Assembly: GCF_050436995.1 (NCBI RefSeq)
Contig: NC_134774.1
Coordinates: forward strand, 1,610,501 to 1,674,500
DNA length: 64,000 bases
Reading direction: 5' to 3'
Origin: Anticarsia gemmatalis
Taxonomy: Eukaryota; Arthropoda; Insecta; Lepidoptera; Erebidae
Each line of letters begins with the position of its first letter. Positions within the stretch are counted from its first letter, which is position 1. A program made the translations under genes and the position numbers. Below the pieces are notes generated by a model. The model was not told the origin of the DNA. It ran no database searches and saw nothing but the letters and a program-made list of their open reading frames with translations. Positions 57,101 to 64,000 of the stretch are shown here, piece by piece.

Positions 57101-60100
57101 TAGCCAAATCGGTCCAGCCGTTCACGAGAATAATATAGATTATAAGTATCCTTACCTTATATATCAAAAACTTAACAATATTTATTATATGTTTCAGTAT
57201 AAACTCCCATATAAAAGTGACGCCGTACAAAGTACAATTGGACTCGACTAACGCGATACAAATTGCAAGTAAATATGATGTAGTGTTGGACTGTACGGAT
57301 AATGCTCCTACTAGGTACTTACTTAGTGATCTATGTGTGTTGGCTAAGGTAAGTTCATTATTATCTATCTATACTAATATTATAAAGCTGAAGAGTTTGT
57401 TTGTTTGAACGCGCTAATCTCAGGAACTACTGGTCCGATTTGAAAAATTCTTTCAGTGTTAGATAGCCCATTTATCGAGGAAGGTTATAGGCATCACGCT
57501 GCTACCAATAGGAGCAGAGTACCAGTGAAAATTGTTACAAAAACGGGGAAAATTTTGACCCATTCTCTCTTATGTGACGCAAGCGAAGTTGCGCGGGTCA
57601 GCTAGTTATTTATATATTTATTGTCAAAATAATTATTTTATTGTCTTAGATCAAGCACAGATATGTATTTTCCGCTAGTTGAAAGGTAGGGCCACTGAGA
57701 AGAGCTGCCAACAAACTCCAGGCCATTCTTTTTCATCGCCAAATAGATTTTTACAAAATTTTCAACCAATATTCATCTAATTTATAAGGAGCTACCCACA
57801 ACACATGCATAAAATCACGCCTTCTTCCTATAAGGGTAGGCAGAGACCAGAGAACGTCACTTGGTACGATCGTTACAAACTTCCCTTGCTTCATTCACAT
57901 ACATACATGTTGTCATACAGGACCGTGTACGAGTAGAACCTGACCTTATTTATTTATAATTGTTATTTGTTTCAGTTACCACTTATATCAGGCAGTGCGC
58001 TGAAACTGGAAGGACAACTAACTGTTTACTGTTATAGAGCTGATCTACACTCCGTAGATAAGGTAAGATAATATATTATACTAGCGGACCCGACAGACGT
58101 TGTCCTGTCTACACGTCTTTAATTTGAAAATTTGAAACTTTTTTTAAATAAGCTAAAACATTGTCCAGCGGACAAAATTGTGAATCTAAACCATTCTCAG
58201 ATCCCCTTGAACACACACATACAATTTCATCAAAATCGTTTAAGAGAAGTTCAGTGACATACACACTTACAGAAGAATTATATATATAAAGATATCTCTG
58301 TGTGATGAGCACGAGTATTTGTTCTGAGCCTGGTTGTCAATTATCTATATCTTATTATAAAATGTCCATGTCACAATGTTAGTTACCGTACTCCTCCGGA
58401 ATGGCTTGACCGATTCTCATGAAATTATTGAGTAGGTCTGACAATCGGCCAACATTTATTTTTCATACGTATGACACTTACTTTTTTAAACTTATATGGC
58501 AAAACAACGTTTGCCGGGTCAGCTAGTATGTATTTACAAGCATATGTATAAGTATATTTATCAGTTATCTGGTTACAATACAAGCTCTGCTTAGTTTAGA
58601 ATCACATGACTGTGTATGAGTTGTCCAATGATATTTATATTTATAACCAGTGGACTGGCCCAACTTTATCTTCATATCTTCATTTAACCTTTGTTCTCCA
58701 TATAATAACATACATCTATTCCGCAGTCGAGTACATACCGAGGTCCGTGCTACCGCTGCGTGTTCTCGGTGCCGCCGTCCCCGGACGCGCTGGGGTCTTG
58801 CTCGCAGCACGGGGTCGCGCCGCCCGTGCCGGGGGTCATAGGTGAGTGACACTACATAGACCCCATCAGTGAAGTATATATATTACTAGCTGACCCGCGC
58901 AACTTCGCTTGCGTCACATAAGAGAGAATGGGTCAGAATTTTCCACGTTTTTATAACACTTTTTGCTGTTACTCTGCTCCTATTGGTCGTAGCGTGATGT
59001 TATATAGCCTATAGCCTTCCTCGATAAATAGACTATCTAACACTAAAACTGAAGATTTTTTCAAATCGGACCAGTAGTTCCTGAGATTAGCGCGTTCAAA
59101 CAAACAAACTCTTTAGCGTTATAATAGCTGAATGAGATCCAAATATGTCCTGAAAATCACACGAACAACTGCTTTTATTTGGTTTGAAATAAGTAATTCT
59201 ATAGTGATATGCAATATTTCTCAATAGTAGCCCGTAGTTTGGTAACGTGCCCGGTATATGACAAGCTCCCTATCACATGGAACTAACATTGTTAATGACG
59301 AAACGTGGGTGTATTACTATTAAGCCTACACTATTAGTTTATGTTTTAAATACTTTTTATTTATCTTACAGGCACTCTCCAAGCTACGGAAGCATTAAAG
59401 TTCATAATTGGTCACCCATCCAGAAATCTGTTGGTGGAAAGGATGCTTATCATGGATGTAGATGATATGTCGTGTAAAGTGGGTAAGTTTTATATATCAG
59501 TATTTAACATTAGGTCGGGGAAAAAGTCTTGTCGCATTATAGTATGTATGAACTTGTAATAAAATCTCTTTGGCTTCAAGAATCACAAATGAGTACACGG
59601 TTCATTAGGTTTCTTTCAGTGAGCTCGTGAGGTACCCAAATATCGAGCTTTTTTGTGTAGAGAAAAGATTTTATTACAAGTACATACATACTATAATGCG
59701 AAAAGACTTTTTCCCCGACCTAATATAATTAATGTGTTATGTTTTCAGTACAACTTCGGCCACGGAACCCCATGTGCGCCATATGTTCGGACACACCGAC
59801 TATCACACAGTTGATAGATTATGAAGTTTTCTGCAAAACACAGGCGAAGGAGAAAGTGAGTATTATTCTTTACCAGAGGCCCCCGCGACTTCGTCCGCGT
59901 GGAAACCCCGTGTAAATCCCGATCCCTCGGGAACTCCGGGATAAAAAGCCTATATGTTATTCTGGGTCTTCAGCTTCCTACATACCAAATTTCATCGTAA
60001 TCGATTCAGTAGTATTTGCGTGAAAGAGTAACAAACATCCATACATACATACTCACAAACTTTCGTATCACTACATAGTATAAAACAAAGTCGCCCATTT

Positions 60101-63100
60101 TGTCTGTAGTCCCTTCGTATGCATAAAACTTTAAAACTACGCAACGGATTTTGATGCGGTTTTCACTAATAGAAAGAGTATTTTCTCCGACAGGTTTTTA
60201 TATATAATTGAAATACATTGAAACTATATTAGCTGAGTTATAGCGATTTATGTCCAAGAAGTCAGAAAAAAAATCTAATTGAAGATTGCATTTGTGCGTG
60301 CGCCGCTTATACCGTTGGATACAAGTAAGAACAATGTATAGCAAAAACATTGGTCTTTATTAGTTCTACAAAAAAGTCCGCGACGACATATATCCAGCTT
60401 TTTTATTTAAGTCACAAAAACTACTTTTCTGTATTAAAAAAACATTTAATTCGTTGGGTGATGTTTAACTGGTGATATAACCAATAATACATATATCCTT
60501 ATCAAAATAAGTAAGTTCATCATCACGAGCATTTAATTTAGATTATTTTTGCAGTTTACAGTGTGTTATTTAGACATATAGTTTAGGAGATATCACGATA
60601 TTAGTATTGCGGCACGGTACGGGCCGGCCGCGGCGGCGGGAAAATAACATGTATATCTACCTACAGGTAGTTTTTAATTGTAGATAGTCTTTAATTTTAA
60701 AGGGAAACCTTTCTCATCGTTAAAATGAAAATGTATGTATACCTTATATTATATTTCAAAAAATGTAGACAAAGTTAATCTTCTAAAAATAAATGTAAAT
60801 AAAAAATAAGTAAAAGTAATAAAATGTAGAATGTAAATAATTTAAAAAGTAAGCAAGAAAATAATAGTTAGATGTATATAACAAAAGTAGGTAAGTACAT
60901 AAGAAAAAAAACAAAAAATATAAAAAAACGGTACATAAAAAATAAATAATATTAAAAAGTAGGTACTACGACTTTGATCTATACATATAAGACAAAAAAA
61001 AATCTGTACATTACTTAAATATTTTTTCCAAAAACTGATAGGGGGGGGGGGGGCGATCAAAGAAGAGTCACAGAAACCAAAAAACATTTTAATATTTTAA
61101 ACGCGGTTAAGGGAAAGAGAAGTTATTGTGAATTGAAAATTAGTATCCAATATGTGTTGGTGCGTTGACTGTATTTGTCGAAGTAGCGGGATACACGCAA
61201 ACGAAGTTGCGCGGGTCAGCTAGTTTATAATATTAGTAGGATTTATTCGAGGAGCTCGTGGCTAAGTAACTACAGCCGCACGGATCAATCTCTGAGGTTA
61301 AGTTACGCTTGCCGAGTTTTGTCAGTGGATGGGTGACCATATTATACATAACGAGTTACTCCGAATTTCGGCACGTTCAAATGTGGGTCTCGGTTAAATT
61401 TAAATGATCTTTGGCAGTCGTAAACAGTAGTCAGAAGCTTGAAAGTCTGACAACCAGTCTTACCGAGTATCGTGTTATAATCCAGGTAACTGTGTTGTGG
61501 AGGTCAGATAGAAACACTGGTATTCAGCTGCATCCGGTGAGACTGGAAGCCGACTACAACATAATATCTAGTCTGTTTTGCGCAATGCAAAAAAGAACAC
61601 TACTTTTTGTATTTTTTTCCTCAAATTTTAATATAAATAAATTACCTATGACTGTCCCACTGCTGGGCAAGAGTCTCCTCCCGGAAAGAGGGAGAGGTTA
61701 GACCTTGAGTCCACCACGCTGACCAAGTGCTATAATTAAAATAATTTCAAAATATTTATACCTGTGTTCTTGCATGCCGATATATCAAAACTGCGAATAT
61801 TATAAGGTAAGTTTTTGTCAAAATTATATCACATTTATTATATTTTAAAGATTTTATCATAGCGAATATAATTATTGTTACAAATATTCGCAATTTTGAT
61901 TATTTTTCTCGCTACAATCTCAAATATTTACCCAACAGTTGAACCACTTAGTACAAAGGCTTGAATACGACCCGTTACTTTATAATATTATTTATTGCGA
62001 GAGTTTTTTAATACTTAATTGACTTCCTCCGTGGCCATTGCGTCGGGAGGTCATGGGTTCGATGCCCACACGGGACAATTATTTGTGGATCACACAAATA
62101 ATTGTTTCGGGTCTGGTTGTACTTTGTGTCTGTTGTTTGTATGTTTGTAAAAGTCACAAGACACAAGAGCAATTCTTAGTGCGGGAGTTGTATTTTTAAA
62201 TAAATGAAAAATGACTTGTTAATTTTTCCACAGAAACGTGCTGAAAATCGTCAAAAAAGTGAGAAGAGAAAACAAGAAAAAGTCAAGCGTATGACCGGCC
62301 AAAGTTATTTTGGATTTCGTTCTGAAACGAAAGGAAAAAAGACCCTATATATACAAGACGTTCTGAAAGCTGAAAGAAAGATCGGACCAATTTGTAAATC
62401 AGATATATGTGTGAAAAATACTAAAAGATATTGTACGAAATTTATTGAAAATGATAGGTTAAAAATATTTCAAGATTTTTGGAAATTAGATTGGAGCGAA
62501 AAGAAAATATATGTTAGAAATCTTATAAATACTGTACCAGTAAAACGTAGACGTAATACTAATTTAATTAACTCCAGAAAAGTCGACTCGAAAAAATATT
62601 TTCTCTATTTAAACGGGAATAGAGTAGAGGTTTGCAGAGTTACTTTTTTAAACACTCTAGGCATAAAGGAAGCTATGGTTCGCAGTTGGTTGCATGAGAA
62701 AGAAAAAACAAAAAATGCAAAAATCCCTGTAAAATCTATTTCAGTGATAAATTTCATAGATGGTTTACCCAAACGGCAGTCGAAATGTCAAATTTGTTTA
62801 GACAATAATATACAACTGTCATATGTCAATTTTAGTGTCAAAAATCAATTTGAATTGTATAAATTATATGTCAAATTTTCTACATCTAATGGGGTTCCGC
62901 CTGCTTCAAGAAAAACCTTTGATAAAGTACTAGTTAGGAAAAATTTAAGGATTTTTAAGGCTAAGAATGAAAAGGATGTTTGCGATTTAAACAGCCAACA
63001 TAATATTAGTTATCAAAATGATAAATTAGATTATTATTATAGCAATTTGGAGCAGTGGACGTGAAAGACTAGAGTTTTGGACCGTGTTGTACCATATAAT

Positions 63101-64000
63101 ATACTAGCTGACCCGCGCAACTTCGCTAGCGTCATAAGAGAGAATGGGTGAAATTTTCCCCCGTTTTTGTAACATTTTTTACTGGTACTCTGCTCCTATT
63201 GGTCGTAGCGTGATGATATATAGCCTATAGCCTTCCTCAATAAATGGGCTATCTAACACTGAAAGAATTTTAAAAATGTATGGACTGATTGTTTAAATGT
63301 TAATAAAAAATATATATTTCAAATTTGTAGTTTTATTTTAATCATTACCAACCTTTTATTCATAGCTTTTAAACTCTCGCGTTGCATGTTTAATGTATAA
63401 TAGAATACGGGAATTAACGGCATTTTAAGGTAAAATGCGTGTTTGCGTTAATTCCCGTATTCTATTATACATCAACCTTTTATTATTCGTTAGCGTGTGC
63501 AACTGCCGCACACAGATCTTGGGTTCAAATCCTGGGTCGGGCTAAAAAGTCTTTTCAGAGTTCTTCCGCTACGAATTTGTAAGAGGTTGCCCTGCGTTTG
63601 GAATTTGGAAGGTGAGGTTGTAGACCTCCGTAGTAGCCAAATGTAGGCTATGATAAACATTTTTTTTATTTTAACTTTCGCCCACGATTTCGTCTACGTA
63701 CGCTAGTACTACTATTTATCGTATGGTTAGTGGTCAACCTAGTGTCAAAGTTGTTCAAGCCCGAAGGCCTTTGACGTGGCTTAACGACTGTTATCTTAGT
63801 AGACAACCGGGACCGACTTTTAACGTGCCCTCCGAAGCACGGAGACGCTCAGTTCAAATACCACTATGCGGTCACCAATCTATGGAATGACCACGCCAAG
63901 GTTTGCTTAACCTTACAGATCGTTTACCGACCGGTGAGTGCAACTGGCCATGTATCAACGCCTATAGTAATTTATATACTTTTATTTTCAGGAATTAGAC
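54056..64000 (+). CDS. MOCS3: MOCS3/Uba4, E1-like adenylyltransferase and sulfurtransferase (3' end off window)
   Basis: Activates the C-terminal glycine of MOCS2A (molybdopterin synthase) and URM1 (tRNA 2-thiolation) by adenylation, then transfers sulfur. Nine full exons and the start of a tenth are visible; nine exons total 1,023 nt (341 codons) with all phases consistent. Residues: N-terminal coiled coil 1-34; ThiF/E1 Rossmann core from about 66, nucleotide-binding GAGGLGCPAAMYLAGAG, conserved DNAPTRYLLSD, the GSALKLEGQLTVY loop, and two zinc CxxC pairs, CYRC and CAIC. The rhodanese domain should follow beyond 64,000. The position usually reading CADGG in this family reads CSQHG here. Starts at the first ATG, in an ACGCCATGG context, after an AT-rich leader. 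Confidence 0.95.
55023..55117 (+). CDS. MOCS3: MOCS3 exon 2
   Basis: Linker ending TLPKWAIE plus two bases of Arg; acceptor TTTTCAG. Confidence 0.88.
55485..55685 (+). mobile_element. 5S-headed SINE, family B, diverged
   Basis: GGCGATCTCTGAGGTAAATT and GTCTTACCGAAGGGT, body deleted; intron 2 of MOCS3. Confidence 0.7.
55744..55877 (+). CDS. MOCS3: MOCS3 exon 3 (nucleotide-binding loop)
   Basis: YSRQILLREIGVAGQ then KVLIVGAGGLGCPAAMYLAG, the E1/ThiF ATP-binding glycine loop. Confidence 0.97.
56140..56330 (+). mobile_element. tRNA-derived SINE in MOCS3 intron 3
   Basis: GTGGCGCAGTGGTTATGGTT and GTGGGTTCGATTCCCACACG; followed by a CR1-like tail, so not a tRNA gene. A related piece lies at 62,025-62,200. 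Confidence 0.75.
56333..56453 (+). CDS. MOCS3: MOCS3 exon 4
   Basis: GEIGIVDYDTVEISNIHRQL then NKAESAARAIR; the conserved Asp and Asn-x-x-Arg-Gln of the adenylation site. Confidence 0.97.
56520..56860. repeat. Polypyrimidine (CTCTCC)n tract
   Basis: About 340 bp with almost only C and T on the plus strand, in MOCS3 intron 4. Confidence 0.95.
57198..57348 (+). CDS. MOCS3: MOCS3 exon 5
   Basis: INSHIKVTPYKVQLDS and VVLDCTDNAPTRYLLSDLC; TDN is the catalytic-site motif of E1-like enzymes. Confidence 0.97.
57368..57605 (+). mobile_element. Non-autonomous Helitron (Lep1 type) in MOCS3 intron 5
   Basis: Starts 19 bp after exon 5; TCTATACTAAT to GGGTCAGCTAG. Confidence 0.88.
57815..57935. repeat. 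Dispersed repeat (AACGTCACTTGGTACGATC)
   Basis: Same sequence family at 240-345, 20,965-21,055 and 54,560-54,680; always shares ACTTCCCTTGCTTCATTCAC. Confidence 0.8.
57976..58062 (+). CDS. MOCS3: MOCS3 exon 6
   Basis: LPLISGSALKLEGQLTVYCY then RADLHSVDK. The end differs from the usual run straight into a GPCYRC motif, which starts in exon 7 here. Confidence 0.93.
58727..58841 (+). CDS. MOCS3: MOCS3 exon 7 (zinc and active-site Cys)
   Basis: SSTYRGPCYRCVFSVPPSPD then GSCSQHGVAPPVPGVI. CYRC is the first zinc pair. Locally GC-rich compared with the rest of the gene. Confidence 0.94.
58886..59128 (-). mobile_element. Non-autonomous Helitron (Lep1 type) in MOCS3 intron 7
   Basis: CTAGCTGACCCGCGC inward; the 5' end is diverged. 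Confidence 0.83.
59372..59482 (+). CDS. MOCS3: MOCS3 exon 8
   Basis: TLQATEALKFIIGHPSRNLL and RMLIMDVDDMSCKV; conserved 'G.LQA.E..K.I.G' helix. Confidence 0.95.
59513..59720 (+). mobile_element. Intact mariner-type MITE (208 bp, TA target site)
   Basis: Long inverted repeats GGTCGGGGAAAAAGTC... GACTTTTTCCCCGACC, flanked by TA. No coding capacity. Lies in MOCS3 intron 8. Confidence 0.92.
59749..59855 (+). CDS. MOCS3: MOCS3 exon 9 (second zinc pair)
   Basis: VQLRPRNPMCAICSDTPTI then LIDYEVFCKTQAKEK. Ends in phase 0 at GTGAGT. Confidence 0.95.
60070..61240. repeat. Repeat-derived region of MOCS3 intron 9
   Basis: Holds repeat sequence continuing from the type-3 Helitron, a GC-rich patch at 60,610-60,645, an A-rich stretch 60,780-61,000, a run of 13 G at 61,041-61,053 and a Helitron end at 61,195-61,230. 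No gene seen. Confidence 0.5.
61252..61565 (+). mobile_element. 5S-headed SINE, family B, near complete
   Basis: Head GATCAATCTCTGAGGTTAAG... GGATGGGTGACCA, then a different body: CAGTAGTCAGAAGCTTGAAA, GTTGTGGAGGTCAGATAG, GCTGCATCCGGTGAGACTGG. Confidence 0.82.
62234..63064 (+). CDS. Exon of a transposon-associated insect protein family, inside MOCS3 intron 9
   Basis: 276 codons open from an acceptor (TTTTTCCACAG) to TGA. Begins KRAENRQKSEKRKQEKVKRM; then GQSYFGF, a Cys pair region CKSDICVKNTKRYCTKF, a helix with FQDFWKLDWSEKKIYVRNLI, RKVDSKKYFLYLNGNRVEVC, and FLNTLGIKEAMVRSWL. This Cys, FW-L and VCrxxFLxtLgI pattern is one I associate with a widely expanded family of uncharacterised insect proteins often next to transposable elements. 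No catalytic triad is visible in this part. The frame extends upstream to an ATG at 62,204, but the acceptor argues for a missing 5' exon. Whether it has its own promoter, or splices from MOCS3 exon 9 (also phase 0), is unresolved. Confidence 0.65.
   Translation, partial: KRAENRQKSEKRKQEKVKRMTGQSYFGFRSETKGKKTLYIQDVLKAERKIGPICKSDICVKNTKRYCTKFIENDRLKIFQDFWKLDWSEKKIYVRNLINTVPVKRRRNTNLINSRKVDSKKYFLYLNGNRVEVCRVTFLNTLGIKEAMVRSWLHEKEKTKNAKIPVKSISVINFIDGLPKRQSKCQICLDNNIQLSYVNFSVKNQFELYKLYVKFSTSNGVPPASRKTFDKVLVRKNLRIFKAKNEKDVCDLNSQHNISYQNDKLDYYYSNLEQWT
63104..63277 (-). mobile_element. Non-autonomous Helitron (Lep1 type), truncated
   Basis: Reverse copy ending at ACACTGAAAGAATTTT; the 5' third is missing. 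Confidence 0.8.
63399..63471. mobile_element. Shortened ATAGAATACGGG hairpin MITE
   Basis: Both arms present with almost no loop, one internal deletion. Confidence 0.85.
63718..63955 (-). mobile_element. 5S-derived SINE, family A
   Basis: Near full-length, 30 bp before MOCS3 exon 10. Confidence 0.85.
63992..64000 (+). CDS. MOCS3: MOCS3 exon 10 (first 9 bases)
   Basis: An acceptor TATTTTCAG at 63,983-63,991 is followed by codons for Glu-Leu-Asp, in phase with exon 9. The exon runs off the window. Confidence 0.6.

Overview
The window is a moth or butterfly (Lepidoptera) genomic segment. The evidence is AT-rich, intron-dense gene structure; many lepidopteran Helitron copies that begin TCTATACTAATATTATAAA and end in GCGGGTCAGCTAG; tRNA- and 5S-derived SINEs; and a recognisable insect Dicer-1. 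Every assignment rests on reading the sequence, splice consensus and phase agreement. No database was consulted.

Region 1 (1-46,200, minus strand): the Dicer-1 gene. I resolve 35 exons, from a start codon at 44,987 to an exon cut just short of the left edge. Their coding lengths add up to 7,122 nt (2,374 codons) with every junction in phase. Order: degenerate helicase N half, helicase C half, a long Asp/Ser-rich insert, DUF283, platform/PAZ and RNase IIIa. RNase IIIb and the dsRBD lie off the window. The introns are full of repeats: a 1.5-kb minisatellite, TGA and GGTTGGAT microsatellites, MITEs, Helitrons and SINEs. At three places the 3' end of an exon, with its splice donor and adjoining intron, has been tandemly duplicated.

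Region 2 (25,192-34,116, plus strand, antisense to Dicer-1 in the intron between exons 9 and 10): a very young Ty3/gypsy endogenous retrovirus of errantivirus type. Its 254-bp LTRs look identical. It has a 4-bp target duplication, a tRNA-Leu primer site, a gag-pol junction with a textbook -1 frameshift signal, and an F-like env. The env leader peptide is encoded in the 5' leader and can be joined by a phase-matched splice. Env carries one frameshift. The provirus sits inside a mariner-type MITE.

Region 3 (46,200-54,000): mostly intergenic, with a 416-residue protein of unknown function on the plus strand (48,934-50,184) and a possible small minus-strand terminal exon (52,129-52,296).

Region 4 (54,056-64,000, plus strand): MOCS3/Uba4, the E1-like activating enzyme for molybdopterin synthase and tRNA thiolation. 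Nine exons and the start of the tenth are visible; the rhodanese half is off the right edge. Its ninth intron contains a separate 277-codon exon of a transposon-associated insect protein family, beginning at a phase-0 splice acceptor.

The strongest second-look items are the retrovirus expression signals (frameshift stem-loop and split leader), the repeated donor-anchored exon duplications in Dicer-1, the 5S-headed SINE families, and several nested insertions with clean target duplications.
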